Source of the DNA: Caulobacteraceae bacterium
GTDB taxonomy: Bacteria > Pseudomonadota > Alphaproteobacteria > Caulobacterales > Caulobacteraceae
Length of the DNA: 64,000 nt
NCBI GenBank assembly: GCA_947475845.1
Contig: CANJMO010000002.1
Coordinates: 35,047-99,046 of the forward strand
Reading direction: 5' to 3'
Positions 23,893-33,451 of this stretch are shown piece after piece. The notes under the pieces were generated by a model. The model was given only the letters and a program-made list of their open reading frames with translations, had not been told where the DNA came from and made no database searches. Made by a program: the position numbers and the translations under genes. The first letter of the stretch is position 1. Every line of letters begins with the position of its first letter.

Positions 23893-24669
23893 TCAGTTGT
23901 TCGGAATCGAATCCGGGACAGCCGCCGGCGCATCCAGCTGCTGAAGGACCTGGCGCACATACATGGCGTGGACGATCAGACCGAGGCTGATCGGCTGGCC
24001 GGCGGGTACGATCTGGCCGGAAACGATGCCGGCGATGAACTCGTCGGGCTGCGGACCCTCGGCGCCGACCAGGGGCGGCCTGTCGCCGACGCGGCGGCTG
24101 ATGAAAACGGGTCCGCCGGAATTGCCCTGCACCACCGGCGAGTCGAGCAGGAAGGTGCCTTCGGTGGCCGGAGTCAGGGGATAGGAGGCCAGATGGCCCA
24201 CGCGCAGGATCGGGAAGCCGCGCCCGTCCGAGGCATAGCCGCCGGGATAGCCCAGGGCCTGCATGGTCGCGCCGGGCAGGGTCTGCTGCTGGTCGAAGGT
24301 GTTGGCGTCGGCGAACCAGGAGACCGGGATCGCGGTGGCGGCGACTTCGGCCGGCACGCTGACCGGCAGGACGGCGACGTCATAGTTGGCATGTTTGGCC
24401 CAGATCGGCTTTTCCCCGTCCAGCGTCGGCTCGGCCCGCCATTCGCGCCGCCACGAGCCGTCGGGATTGCGCAGGCGCAGCAGGATCTGCACTTCCGAGC
24501 CGCCGATGTTCTGGATCACATGGCGGGCGGTGACGAGGACGACGCGCGGGGTCCCGTCGGGCGTCGGATCGCTGACCAGGACGCCCGTGCCGGTGGTCGT
24601 CTGGCCACCCGGGTTCTGAGCCACCGGGACCGTGGCCTGGATCATCGCAGTCGTGAAATCGAAGGGCAT
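23893..24669 (-). CDS. trypsin-like serine protease (S1 family)
   Basis: 258 aa from the ATG at 24669 (AGAGAG upstream). The S1 triad is visible: His in V-T-A-R-H-V-I, Asp in Y-D-V-A-V-L-P and Ser in V-V-Q-G-N-S-G-G-P-V-F. A G-T-G-V-L-V segment precedes the first barrel, and the V-G-H-L-A-S-Y and I-V-S-G-Q strands fit the second barrel. There is no PDZ domain and no clear Sec signal, which is unusual for this group, so it may act in the cytoplasm or be exported in another way. It is monocistronic on the minus strand between mucR and the divergent oligopeptidase gene (93 bp). Substrate unknown. Confidence 0.8.
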   Translation of the reverse strand: MPFDFTTAMIQATVPVAQNPGGQTTTGTGVLVSDPTPDGTPRVVLVTARHVIQNIGGSEVQILLRLRNPDGSWRREWRAEPTLDGEKPIWAKHANYDVAVLPVSVPAEVAATAIPVSWFADANTFDQQQTLPGATMQALGYPGGYASDGRGFPILRVGHLASYPLTPATEGTFLLDSPVVQGNSGGPVFISRRVGDRPPLVGAEGPQPDEFIAGIVSGQIVPAGQPISLGLIVHAMYVRQVLQQLDAPAAVPDSIPNN

Positions 24670-24762
24670 TGGCGCTCTCTGGCGAGACCTCATTGATCAC
24701 AGCCGGATGCGGCGCGCACAAGGCGCCTTGCCTGAGCGGCGATCCCCTTCCAGAACGGAGAG

Positions 24763-26856
24763 ATGACCAGCGCCCCCGTTCCCCCCGTCGCCAAGATCGA
24801 GCCCGTCCGCCACGAGCAGCTCGGGCGCACCCGCACCGACGACTACGCCTGGATGAAGGACGACAACTGGCGCGAGGTGCTGCGCGATCCGTCCGTGATC
24901 AAGGCCGACGTGAAGGGCTATCTGCAGGCCGAGAACGCCTACACCAAGGCCATGCTGGCCTCGACCGAAGCGCTGCAGGCGCAGATGTTCGGCGAGATGA
25001 AGGGCCGCATCAAGGAGGATGACTCCTCGGTCCCCGCCCCCGACGGGCCCTGGGACTACTATGCGCGCTACGTTCCCGGCGCCCAGCACCCGGTCCACGC
25101 CCGCCGGCCGCGCGGCTCTGAAGACGGCGAACAGGTGCTGTTGGACGCGGACGCCGAGGCCAAGGGCAAGGCCTTCTTCCAGGTCAACGGCGCCGAACAC
25201 AGTCCGGACCACGCCCTCTATGGCTATGCGGTGGACGAGCAGGGCTCCGAGGTCTGCCGCATCTATGTGAAGGACCTGGCGACAGGGGCCGTGCTGCCGG
25301 GCCCTGTGGAGAGCTCGACCGGCGACTTCGTGTTCTCGCCCTGCTCGCAATGGCTGTTCTGGATCTGGCGCGACGCGGAGGGCCGCCCGGCCCGCCTGTA
25401 CCGCCGTCCGGCGCGGGGCGGCGAGGACTTGCTGGTCTATGACGAGCCGGACGACGGCTTCTTCATGGGCGTCGGGGTGACCTCGTCGCGGGCCTATATC
25501 GCGCTGGGGCTCGGCAACCAGGAGACCAGCGAAGCGCGGCTGATCCCGGCTTCGGACCCGACGCTGGACCCGTTCATCGTCGAGCCGCGCACCGACGGCC
25601 TGCGCTACGAGGTCGATCACTGGAACGACCATTTCGTGATCCGGACCAACGCCGACGAGGCCACCGACTTCAAGCTGGTGCTGGCCAGCGAGGATGATCC
25701 CTCGCGGCGCACCTGGCGCGACCTGGTCCCGCACCAGCCGGGGCGCTTCATCGCCGGCATGACGACGTTCAAGGGCCACCTGGCCCGGTTGGAACGCGTC
25801 GACGCCAACAACCGGATCGTGATCACTGAGGCCGGATCCCTGGCCGAGCACGCCATCGACTTCGACGAGGAGGCCTACGCCCTCAATCTGGAAGGCGGCT
25901 ACGAGTACGACACCGCCGTGCTGCGCTTCGTCTACCAGTCGCCGACCACGCCCCGGCAATGGTTCGACTACGACATGGCCAACCGGACGCGGACCCTGCG
26001 CAAGACCCAGGAAATCCCCTCCGGCCACGACCCGGCCGCCTATGTCACCCGCCGGCTCTATGCGACGGCCCCGGATGGCGCCCAGGTTCCGATCACGGTG
26101 CTGATGAAGGCAGGGACGCCGCTGGACGGCTCGGCGCCCCTGCTGCTGTACGGCTACGGCTCCTATGGGATGGCGATGGAGCCGTCGTTCTCGATCCGCA
26201 ACCTGTCTTTGGTGGACCGGGGCTGGATCTGGGCGACGGCTCATATCCGCGGCGGCTCGGAAAAGGGCTGGGGCTGGTTCCAGGACGGGCGGCGGTTCAA
26301 CAAGCGCAATACCTTCACCGACTTCATCGCCTGCGCCGAACATCTGACCGAGGACGGCTACGGCAGCGCCGGGCGCATCGTCGCTTATGGCGGATCGGCC
26401 GGCGGGATGCTGATGGGCGCCATCGCCAACATGAGGCCCGACATGTGGGCCGGGATCATCGGGGCGGTGCCGTTCGTCGACGTGCTCAACACCATGAGCG
26501 ACACCTCCCTGCCCCTGACCCCGCCGGAATGGCCGGAGTGGGGCAATCCGCTGGAGGATGAGGCGGCCTACGACTACATCGCCGGCTACAGCCCCTACGA
26601 CAACGTCGCGCCCATGCCCTATCCGGCGGTCCTGGCCACCGGGGGACTGTCGGACCCACGCGTCACCTATTGGGAGCCGGCCAAGTGGGTCGCGCGACTG
26701 CGCCGCGAGACCACCAGCGACAATCCGGTGCTGCTTAAGATCAATATGGAAGCCGGGCACGGCGGGGCCTCGGGTCGGTTCGATTTCCTCAAGGAGATCG
26801 CCCTCGACTACGCCTTCGCTGTCTGGGCGGCGGACAAGGGATGGGCCCAGCCGTGA
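24763..26856 (+). CDS. ptrB: S9-family oligopeptidase B / prolyl-oligopeptidase-like peptidase
   Basis: 697 aa. The N-terminal ~410 residues form the beta-propeller gate, beginning with the family start P-P-V-A-K-I-E-P-V-R-H-E-Q-L-G-x-T-R-x-D-D-Y-A-W-M. The C-terminal alpha/beta-hydrolase domain has Y-G-S-Y-G, the nucleophile in Y-G-G-S-A-G-G-M-L-M-G, G-G-L-S-D-P-R-V near the Asp, and the catalytic His in M-E-A-G-H-G-G-A-S-G-R. It cleaves short peptides after basic residues; no signal peptide is seen, so it is cytoplasmic. The ATG has GGAGAG upstream. Its stop overlaps the acetyltransferase start (GTGA), so the two are co-translated. Confidence 0.92.
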   Translation: MTSAPVPPVAKIEPVRHEQLGRTRTDDYAWMKDDNWREVLRDPSVIKADVKGYLQAENAYTKAMLASTEALQAQMFGEMKGRIKEDDSSVPAPDGPWDYYARYVPGAQHPVHARRPRGSEDGEQVLLDADAEAKGKAFFQVNGAEHSPDHALYGYAVDEQGSEVCRIYVKDLATGAVLPGPVESSTGDFVFSPCSQWLFWIWRDAEGRPARLYRRPARGGEDLLVYDEPDDGFFMGVGVTSSRAYIALGLGNQETSEARLIPASDPTLDPFIVEPRTDGLRYEVDHWNDHFVIRTNADEATDFKLVLASEDDPSRRTWRDLVPHQPGRFIAGMTTFKGHLARLERVDANNRIVITEAGSLAEHAIDFDEEAYALNLEGGYEYDTAVLRFVYQSPTTPRQWFDYDMANRTRTLRKTQEIPSGHDPAAYVTRRLYATAPDGAQVPITVLMKAGTPLDGSAPLLLYGYGSYGMAMEPSFSIRNLSLVDRGWIWATAHIRGGSEKGWGWFQDGRRFNKRNTFTDFIACAEHLTEDGYGSAGRIVAYGGSAGGMLMGAIANMRPDMWAGIIGAVPFVDVLNTMSDTSLPLTPPEWPEWGNPLEDEAAYDYIAGYSPYDNVAPMPYPAVLATGGLSDPRVTYWEPAKWVARLRRETTSDNPVLLKINMEAGHGGASGRFDFLKEIALDYAFAVWAADKGWAQP

Positions 26857-27389
26857 TCGTGCGCGACGCCACAGCGGCGGACGCTGAGGCCATGGCCGCG
26901 ATCTACGGCCACGACGCCGTGCACGGGACCGGCACCTTCGAGGAAGCGCCGCCGAGCGTTACCGACATGGCCGCGCGCCTCGCCGCCGTGCAGGAGCGGG
27001 GGATGCCGTGGGTGGTGGCCGACGACAATGGCCGGGTGCTGGCCTTCGCCTATGCCGCGCCCTACCGCACCCGCGCCGCCTACCGCTACACCGCGGAGGA
27101 CAGTGTCTATGTGGCGCCGGACGCCATGCGCCGGGGCGCCGGGCGGGCGGTGCTGGCCGAGGTGATCGCGCGCTGCGAGGCGCTGGGCCTGCGCCAGCTG
27201 GTGGCGGTGATCGGCGATTCGGCCAACGCCGGATCGGTAGGCCTGCATGCGGCGCTGGGCTTCGAGCCGGCCGGGGAGCTGCCCGACGTCGGCTACAAGC
27301 ACGGCCGCTGGCTGGACGTGGTGCTGATGCAAAAGGCGCTGAACGGCGGAGCGGCGAGCGCGCCCACAGGCGGCGGCATCGATCTTTAG
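26853..27389 (+). CDS. GNAT N-acetyltransferase (phosphinothricin acetyltransferase-like)
   Basis: 178 aa from a GTG at 26853 that overlaps the upstream TGA. An ATG four codons upstream, at 26841, lies further inside the peptidase gene. The sequence is typical of the Pat/Bar subgroup: I-V-R-D-A-T-A-A-D-A-E-A-M-A-A-I-Y at the start, G-T-G-T-F-E-E-A-P-P-S, Y-R-T-R-A-A-Y-R-Y-T-A-E-D-S-V-Y-V, the acetyl-CoA loop R-R-G-A-G-R-A-V-L, and G-F-E-P-A-G-E-L-P-D-V-G-Y-K-H-G-R-W at the end. These enzymes acetylate small amines such as phosphinothricin, methionine sulfoximine or methionine sulfone. The native substrate is not known. Confidence 0.88.
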   Translation: MIVRDATAADAEAMAAIYGHDAVHGTGTFEEAPPSVTDMAARLAAVQERGMPWVVADDNGRVLAFAYAAPYRTRAAYRYTAEDSVYVAPDAMRRGAGRAVLAEVIARCEALGLRQLVAVIGDSANAGSVGLHAALGFEPAGELPDVGYKHGRWLDVVLMQKALNGGAASAPTGGGIDL

Positions 27390-27405
27390 CGCGGCATCCG
27401 AAAGC

Positions 27406-27632
27406 TGGCTGGGGGACTAGACACCCCCGAAGCAGCCTTGAAGCGGTTTCTCGAAAGCCCTGCCGGCAAACGGGCGGTTCCTGAAACCGTCGCGTTACCT
27501 GTAAAATCAAGGCGTTAGCTAAGACCGTTTACCGACGGCCGCGTGGCGTTTACAGCCGAGCGACAAAGCAAAAAGCCGCCAGAAACGCCGTAAGATAATG
27601 ATTTAATTGGGCTTTTTTGGCTGGGGGACTAG
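27406..27632. repeat. 15-bp direct repeat of the tRNA-Gln 3' end (att-like) flanking 197 bp
   Basis: The 15 bases at 27406-27420 are identical to 27618-27632, which are the last 15 bases of tRNA-Gln including CCA. Duplication of a tRNA 3' end on the downstream side of the gene is what site-specific integration leaves behind. The 197 bp between the copies hold no integrase or ORF of note. They may be the scar of a deleted element or a partial tRNA duplication. Confidence 0.5.
27570..27617 (-). terminator. possible terminator after tRNA-Gln
   Basis: The inverted repeat AAAAAGCC (27570-27577) and GGCTTTTT (27610-27617) sits immediately 3' of the tRNA on the minus strand and ends in a T run. The loop is long (32 nt), so the structure is weak. 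It could act in either direction. Confidence 0.3.
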
Positions 27633-27691
27633 GACTCGAACCTAGAATGACGGTACCAAAAACCGCAGTGTTACCATTACACCATCCCCCA
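27618..27691 (-). tRNA. tRNA-Gln (UUG)
   Basis: 74 nt including encoded CCA. The acceptor stem is TGGGGGA / TCCCCCA with discriminator G. The anticodon loop is TTTTGGT with anticodon TTG on a five-pair stem containing one G-T pair. The T arm has GGTTCGAGTCC. The 3' end is duplicated 212 bp downstream. Confidence 0.93.
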
Positions 27692-27857
27692 ACGGGACGC
27701 CCGCGGCCGGGGCCACGAAGGCGGTGGAGATAGCGCAAGCCCCAGGGCATTGCAACGTCCGCTTCGCGCTTCTTGAGCCCTGCAAACGGCCCGCCGAATC
27801 CGGCGCCGACGTCGCTTGCGGGGGTGGGGGGCCTGCTCTATAAGGCGCGCCTCACGT

Positions 27858-27934
27858 CGGAGTATAGCTCAGTCTGGTAGAGCACCGTCTTCGGGAGGCG
27901 GGGGTCGCAGGTTCAAATCCTGCTACTCCGACCA
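27858..27934 (+). tRNA. tRNA-Pro (CGG)
   Basis: 77 nt including encoded CCA. The acceptor stem is CGGAGTA / TACTCCG. The D arm has AGCTCAGTCTGGTAGAGC. The anticodon loop is TTCGGGA, giving anticodon CGG. The T loop is GTTCAAATC. It lies 123 bp upstream of sppA on the same strand. Confidence 0.94.
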
Positions 27935-28054
27935 AATTTCCCGCCCCCGTCCACGCCCGAAATTTCATGACCATTTGACCCTGGCCAGCCGGGGCCTAGA
28001 TTGCGTGGGCGGAGCCGAAATCGGCAAGGCCGAGGCGGCGTTGGAAATTCCTGA

Positions 28055-29836
28055 ATGAAGCAGTTTGTCTTGACCGTGGCCGGCGTGTTCGTCGGGCTGC
28101 TGCTGTTCTTTGTCGGCCTGCCGATGCTGGCGATCGCCATGCTGGCCGGGGCCGCCCGCCCCGCCGCCGCCCCGGCGATCAGCGTCTTGCAGCTGGATCT
28201 GCGCGGCGCCCTGCCCGACCAGGACCCCGGCAGCGCCATCACCGCGCTTCGCGCCCATGCCCCGTCCGTCCTGGCCATCGAACAGACCCTGCGCCGCGCG
28301 GAGTCCGACGAGAAGGTCAAGGCGCTATTCGTTCGCCTGCCCGAAGGCGGCATCGCCCCCGCCGCGGCCGACGAGCTGCGCCTGGCGTTCAAGCATTTCA
28401 GGGGATCGGGCAAGAAGGTCTATGTCCACAGCCAGGGCCTGTACGCCTCGGGCATCGTCACCTCGACCTATATGCTGGGCTCCTCGGGCGACGAGTTCTG
28501 GATGCAGCCGGGCGCCCCGTTCCAGGCGACGGGCCTGGCCAGCGAGGAGATGTTCTTCAAGCGCTTCTTCGACAAATACGCGGTCCGTCCCGACTTCGAG
28601 CAGCGCTACGAGTACAAGACCGCGGTCAACCCGTACCTGCATGACGACTTCACCCCGGCGCACCGGGAATCGGACCTGTCGTGGATGGGCTCGATCTATC
28701 AGACGACCCTGGCGACGGCCGCAGCCGACCGCAAGATGACCCCGGAAGCGATGAAGCTGGCGGTCGAGGCCGGGCCCTATACCGCCGAGGAAGCCCAGAC
28801 GCGGCGCCTGGTGGACAAGATCGGCCAGGTGCACGACGCCGAGACCACCGCCCTGGCCGCCTCGGGCCCCGGGGCCAAGCTGATCGACCTGGACGACTAC
28901 AAGAGCTCCTTGCGCGGCCAGCCCGACGGCGCGGCCACCGATCCGGTGATCGCGGTGGTGGAGGCCGAGGGCCCGATCCAGACCGGCACCGGCGGCGAGG
29001 ACCTGTTCGGGGCCACCGCCAACATCTATTCCGACGACGTCTCCAACGCGCTGTACAAGGCGGCCAGGGACAAGACCGTGAAGGCGATCGTGTTCCGGGT
29101 GTCCTCGCCCGGCGGCGGCGACACCGCGTCCGAGCAGATCCTCGGCGCCGTGCGCACGGCCAAGGCGTCGGGCAAGCCAGTGGTGGTGTCGATGGGCACC
29201 TACGGCGCCTCGGGCGGCTATTGGATCTCGTCGCAGGCCAGCGCCATCGTCGCCCAGCCCACCACCCTGACCGGATCGATCGGCGTCTATGGCGGCAAGT
29301 TCGCGGTGGGCGAGGCCCTGGCCCGGTTCGGCGTGGATGTGCGCCAGGTCGGGGTCGGCGGCGACTTCGCCTCGGCTTACGGTATCGGCCAGCCGATGAA
29401 CGCGCGCCAGAAGGCCGCCTTCGCCAAATCCATCGACGACACCTATGGCGGCTTCATCGCCCGGGTGGCGGACGGGCGGCACATGCCGTTCGACAAGGTG
29501 CGCGAGATCGCCAAGGGCCGGGTGTGGACCGGGGCCCAGGCCAAGCAATTGGGGCTGGTGGATGAGATCGGCGGCTTCTACGAGGCGGTGGACAAAGCCA
29601 AGAGCCTGTCTGGGCTGTCGGGCAAGGCGGTGCGGCTGAAGCGCATCCGCGCCAACGGCACGCCGTTCGGGGCGTTCGGCAAGGCGCTGGGTCTGGGCGA
29701 AGACGGGGTGCGCGCCCTGGCCACGATCGGAGCGGTGATGGGCGATCCGAAGGTGCAGAGCTTGATCGGCCAGATCAACACCGCCCGAGTGCGCCAAAGC
29801 GGAGCCCTGGTGCTGGCGCCGACCCCGGTTCGCTGA
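28055..29836 (+). CDS. sppA: signal peptide peptidase SppA (67-kDa type)
   Basis: 593 aa inner-membrane serine protease that degrades cleaved signal peptides in the periplasm. One N-terminal TM helix (residues ~5-33) anchors it. It is of the tandem-domain E. coli type: the N-terminal repeat carries the catalytic Lys in Y-E-Y-K-T-A-V-N, and the C-terminal repeat carries the nucleophile Ser in Y-G-A-S-G-G-Y-W, followed by T-G-S-I-G-V. Length and domain order are standard. It stands alone after tRNA-Pro and converges on oppA, with stops 7 bp apart. Confidence 0.93.
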   Translation: MKQFVLTVAGVFVGLLLFFVGLPMLAIAMLAGAARPAAAPAISVLQLDLRGALPDQDPGSAITALRAHAPSVLAIEQTLRRAESDEKVKALFVRLPEGGIAPAAADELRLAFKHFRGSGKKVYVHSQGLYASGIVTSTYMLGSSGDEFWMQPGAPFQATGLASEEMFFKRFFDKYAVRPDFEQRYEYKTAVNPYLHDDFTPAHRESDLSWMGSIYQTTLATAAADRKMTPEAMKLAVEAGPYTAEEAQTRRLVDKIGQVHDAETTALAASGPGAKLIDLDDYKSSLRGQPDGAATDPVIAVVEAEGPIQTGTGGEDLFGATANIYSDDVSNALYKAARDKTVKAIVFRVSSPGGGDTASEQILGAVRTAKASGKPVVVSMGTYGASGGYWISSQASAIVAQPTTLTGSIGVYGGKFAVGEALARFGVDVRQVGVGGDFASAYGIGQPMNARQKAAFAKSIDDTYGGFIARVADGRHMPFDKVREIAKGRVWTGAQAKQLGLVDEIGGFYEAVDKAKSLSGLSGKAVRLKRIRANGTPFGAFGKALGLGEDGVRALATIGAVMGDPKVQSLIGQINTARVRQSGALVLAPTPVR

Positions 29837-29843
29837 TCTCCGC

Positions 29844-31484
29844 TCAGTCGAACGGCTCGGCCGCCTTGTGCCCGGCGAAACACATGTAGCGGGTCAGGTG
29901 CCAGTCCGAGAGGCTGTCCTTCCAGCCGGTCAGCTTGGGGCTGACCAGGTTCTTGCTGACGTAGAAATACAGGGGTGAGACCGTCGCATCCTCCATCGCC
30001 ATATGCTCGGCCTCGACCAGGTACTGGCCGCGCTTGACCAGATCGACCTCGTGGTCGGCCTTGTCCATCAGGGCGTCGTAGGCCGGGTTCTTGTAGTCCG
30101 AATAGTTCTGCGGGCCGGTGGTCGATTTCATCAGATAGAGGAAGGTCATCGGGTCGTTGTAGTCGGCGATCCAGGCGATGTCGGCGGCCTGGAAATTGCG
30201 GGCGCTGTAGTCGGAATAGGCGATCTGCGATTCCTCGGGGAACAGGCTGGCTTTGGCTCCGACCGCGCGCCAGTCGGCCTGGACCGCCGGATAGATCAGC
30301 TGCGGATCGTTGGTGTTGCGCATCTTCAGCTCGAACTTGAGCGGACGATCTTTGGTGTAGCCGGCCTCCGTCAGCAGACGCCGGGCCTCAGCCTGGCGCC
30401 GTTCCAGGGACCAGCCGGCCCAATGCGGCGGCTTGGGCTGGCCGAAGCTGGCCACGCCGGGCGGGACGAAGGTGTAGGCCGGCTTCTGGCCCCCGCGCAT
30501 CAGCTTCTGGGTGATGAAGTCGCGGTCGATGGCCATGGTCAGGGCCTGGCGCACCCGCACGTCCTTGAACGCGGGGATGGCCGGGTTGAAGCCGATGAAG
30601 GTGGTCCCAAGCCAGGTGCCAACATGGACGTAGTCGGGAATCTGGTCGGGCTGGCGCAGATAGGAGATGCGGTTGGACTGGATGTCGTTGGCGGAATCCA
30701 GTTCGCCCCGGCGCACGCTGCGCTCCACGGCGATGGCGTCGCTGCCGGGGTGGAAGTTGACCTCGTCGATGCACACCGACTTGGCGTCGTAGAAGTTGGG
30801 GTTGCGCACCGCATGGATGCGGTCGCCCAGGGTCCAGGACTTGATGATGTAGGCGCCGTTGGACACCCAGCGGTTGGGGTCGGTCCACTTCTCTCCGTAC
30901 TTGTCGATGATGTGTTTGGGGACCGGATACATGGTCGAGTGGGTCGCCACCCGCAGCAGATAGGGGATCGGGTGGGTCAGGTGAATGACCAGGGTCCGCG
31001 GATCCGGCGCTTCGACCCCGAGGGCGGTGAGCGGCATCTTCCCGCCGTTGATCGCCTCGGCGTTGACGATGAAATAGAGCAGGTAGGCGTATTCGGACGC
31101 CAGCTTGGGGTCCATCAGCCGGCGCAGCGAGAACAGAAAGTCGGCGCTGGTCAGGGGCGCGCCGTCCGACCACTTGGACTCGCGCAGATGGAAGGTCCAG
31201 GTAAGGCCGTCGGCCGAGGTGTCCCAGGAGGTGGCGATGCCGGGCACAGGTTCGCTGGCCGCATTGTACTGGACCAGGGGGGTGAACATGTCGCCAAGGA
31301 TGTGCTGCTCGCCGATCGTGGTGGACTTGGCCGGGTCGAGGGTCAGGGGATCGCTGACGTTGCCGCGCTCGTAGCAGAGCTTGCCGGCGTCGCAGGCCGC
31401 CCGGCTGGCCCCGGGTTGGCAACCGGCCGCCAGCAGACCGCCCAGCGCCGCGCCCGCCAGCGCCCATGTCCGCCACGCTTTCAT
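29844..31484 (-). CDS. oppA: oligopeptide ABC transporter substrate-binding lipoprotein OppA
   Basis: 546 aa from the ATG at 31484. The leader ends in the lipobox L-L-A-A-G-C, so it is anchored as a lipoprotein in the periplasm. It is a family-5 solute-binding protein: N-V-S-D-P-L-T-L-D-P-A-K-S, W-T-F-H-L-R-E-S-K-W-S-D-G-A-P-L-T-S-A-D-F and the V-R-Q-A-L-T-M-A-I-D-R lobe motif. It is the last gene of oppB-oppC-oppA; its start overlaps the oppC stop by one base. Placement of the binding protein after the permeases is the reverse of enteric opp. Binding to murein peptides (MppA-like) is possible. Confidence 0.9.
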   Translation of the reverse strand: MKAWRTWALAGAALGGLLAAGCQPGASRAACDAGKLCYERGNVSDPLTLDPAKSTTIGEQHILGDMFTPLVQYNAASEPVPGIATSWDTSADGLTWTFHLRESKWSDGAPLTSADFLFSLRRLMDPKLASEYAYLLYFIVNAEAINGGKMPLTALGVEAPDPRTLVIHLTHPIPYLLRVATHSTMYPVPKHIIDKYGEKWTDPNRWVSNGAYIIKSWTLGDRIHAVRNPNFYDAKSVCIDEVNFHPGSDAIAVERSVRRGELDSANDIQSNRISYLRQPDQIPDYVHVGTWLGTTFIGFNPAIPAFKDVRVRQALTMAIDRDFITQKLMRGGQKPAYTFVPPGVASFGQPKPPHWAGWSLERRQAEARRLLTEAGYTKDRPLKFELKMRNTNDPQLIYPAVQADWRAVGAKASLFPEESQIAYSDYSARNFQAADIAWIADYNDPMTFLYLMKSTTGPQNYSDYKNPAYDALMDKADHEVDLVKRGQYLVEAEHMAMEDATVSPLYFYVSKNLVSPKLTGWKDSLSDWHLTRYMCFAGHKAAEPFD

Positions 31485-32392
31485 CAGCGGTCCTTGGGAT
31501 CGATGGCGTCGCGCAATCCGTCGCCGATGAAGTTGAACGCCATCAGGGTCACCACCATGACGATAGAGGGGAAGATCAGCAGCCAGGGCGCCAGCTCCAT
31601 ATCCTGGGCGCCTTTGGAGATCAGCGAGCCCAGAGAGGTCATCGGCTCCTGCACCCCCAGGCCGAGGAAGCTGAGGAAGCTCTCGGCCAGGATCACCCCC
31701 GGAATCGTAAGAGTCACATAGACCACCACCGGCCCCAGCAGGTTGGGCACGATGTGGCGGGCGACGATGGCGCGGCGCGACAGCCCCGCGGCTCGCGCCG
31801 CCTCGATGAACTCGCGCTGCTTCAGGCTGAGGGTCTGACCGCGCACGATCCGGGCCATAGTCAGCCATTCGACCGCGCCGATGGCCAAGAACATCAGGAT
31901 GAAATTGCGGCCGAAGGTAACCATCAGCAGGATCACGAAGAAGATGAACGGCAGGGAATAGAGGATATCGACCACGCGCATCATGATCTCGTCCGCGCGC
32001 CCGCCGATATAGCCGGCCGCCGCCCCCCATATGACGCCGATCACCAGCGAGACGAAGGTCGCCACCACGCCCACGGCCAGGGATACCCGCAGGCCGATCA
32101 TCAGCCGTGCCAGCAGGTCCCGCCCCAGCGCGTCTGAGCCCAGCAGATGGCCGCCGGTCAGCGGCTTCATCCAGACGTCGTTCTTGTTGATCTGGTCGAA
32201 CGGGAACGGGGCGAGGTAGGGGCCGACGACGGCCACGACCACCAGCAGCGCCAGCACCACCATGCTGGTCACCGCCGCGCGGTTGCGCAACAGGCGTCGG
32301 CGGGCGTCGTCCCACAGGCTGCGGCCCTTGAGCACCGCGCTCTCCATGGCGTCAGCGCCCTTGCGCGAACCGGGAACGAGGATGCTGCTCAC
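31484..32392 (-). CDS. oppC: oligopeptide ABC transporter permease OppC
   Basis: 302 aa from a GTG at 32392 that overlaps the oppB stop (GTGA). The internal ATG at 32347 is an alternative that would drop 15 residues. Six TM segments are visible. The cytoplasmic EAA loop is E-F-I-E-A-A-R-A-A-G-L-S-R-R-A-I-V-A-R-H-I-V-P-N, and the family signature L-G-S-D-A-L-G-R-D-L-L-A-R follows the periplasmic loop. It pairs with OppB to form the inner-membrane channel. Confidence 0.92.
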   Translation of the reverse strand: MSSILVPGSRKGADAMESAVLKGRSLWDDARRRLLRNRAAVTSMVVLALLVVVAVVGPYLAPFPFDQINKNDVWMKPLTGGHLLGSDALGRDLLARLMIGLRVSLAVGVVATFVSLVIGVIWGAAAGYIGGRADEIMMRVVDILYSLPFIFFVILLMVTFGRNFILMFLAIGAVEWLTMARIVRGQTLSLKQREFIEAARAAGLSRRAIVARHIVPNLLGPVVVYVTLTIPGVILAESFLSFLGLGVQEPMTSLGSLISKGAQDMELAPWLLIFPSIVMVVTLMAFNFIGDGLRDAIDPKDR

Positions 32393-33330
32393 GACAACCG
32401 CACGCGCGGATCGAGGGCGGCGTAGAGGACGTCGGCCACCAGATTGAGGAACAGGATCAGTCCGGCGTAGAGGATCACCACCCCCATCACCACGGTGTAG
32501 TCGCGCATCAGGGCCGAGGCGACGAAGGCCTTGCCGATGCCGGGCAGGGAGAAGATCCGCTCCACCACCAGCGAGCCGGTGATGACCCCGGCGGTCGCCG
32601 GGCCGAGATAGCTGACCAAAGGCAGGATGGCGCCGCGCAGGGCGTGGCGCAGGACGATGCTGTGCTCGGGCAAGCCCTTTGCCCGGGCGGTTCGCACATA
32701 GTTGGACCGCAGCACCTCGATCATCCCGGCCCGGGTCAGGCGCGAGATGATGGCGATCTGCGGCAGGGAAAGCACCACCACCGGCAGCACGAAATAGCGC
32801 CAGGCAGAGCTGAACGGCTGGGTCGCCGTGGGCCAGCCGCCGGTCGGCAGCACTCCCAGGTTGGAGGCGAACAGCAGGACCAGCATGGGGGCGGTGACGA
32901 AGGTCGGGATGCAGACTCCCAGCACCGCCACCCCCATGGCGGTGTAGTCGGCCGGACCGTTCTGGCGCAGCGCCCCGATCACGCCGAGGCTGACGCCGAG
33001 GATCACCGCGATGCCCATGGCCATGCCGCCGATCAGCAGGCTGTTGGGGAAGCCCTCGGAGATGATCCTGAGGACGGTCTTGTCCTTGTACTTCAGCGAG
33101 GGGCCGAGATCGCCGTGCAGCACCCCACCGACGTAGTTGGCGTACTGCACCACTAGCGGCCGATCCATGCCGTACTTGGCCATGACGTTGGCCTCGACCT
33201 CGGGGGACAGGTGGCGCTCGTTGACGAACGGGCTGCCGGGCGCCGCGCGCATCATGAAGAAGGCCAGGGTGACCACGATGAACATGGTCGGGATGGCGAT
33301 CAGAAGGCGTCGCAGAAGGAACCGCAGCAT
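32389..33330 (-). CDS. oppB: oligopeptide ABC transporter permease OppB
   Basis: 313 aa, six TM segments, starting M-L-R-F-L-L-R-R-L-L-I-A-I-P-T as in OppB/DppB. It has F-F-M-M-R-A-A-P-G-S-P-F, the EAA loop Y-V-R-T-A-R-A-K-G-L-P-E-H-S-I-V-L-R-H-A-L-R, and the C-terminal R-D-Y-T-V-V-M-G segment. It is the first gene of the operon; no oppD or oppF ATPase gene lies upstream or downstream in the window, so the ATPases must be encoded elsewhere. The divergent DUF442 gene starts 121 bp away, leaving room for two promoters. Confidence 0.92.
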   Translation of the reverse strand: MLRFLLRRLLIAIPTMFIVVTLAFFMMRAAPGSPFVNERHLSPEVEANVMAKYGMDRPLVVQYANYVGGVLHGDLGPSLKYKDKTVLRIISEGFPNSLLIGGMAMGIAVILGVSLGVIGALRQNGPADYTAMGVAVLGVCIPTFVTAPMLVLLFASNLGVLPTGGWPTATQPFSSAWRYFVLPVVVLSLPQIAIISRLTRAGMIEVLRSNYVRTARAKGLPEHSIVLRHALRGAILPLVSYLGPATAGVITGSLVVERIFSLPGIGKAFVASALMRDYTVVMGVVILYAGLILFLNLVADVLYAALDPRVRLS

Positions 33331-33451
33331 GAGGAGTCCGCACGGTCCCCTGGCGAACCGGTTGCGAAAGTTTCACCCGTCCCCGATGTTGTCAATGAAA
33401 CCAGCCCGCCCGGCGTCCTTGGGCGAGCGTCTCCGAAAGAGTGGCCGGCCG

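Noticed and set aside
27406..27428. GGGGG/CCCCC hairpin near 27411 as a terminator of the acetyltransferase gene
   Set aside because: The stem is only five pairs and no T run follows; the sequence is better explained as the copied tRNA-Gln end.
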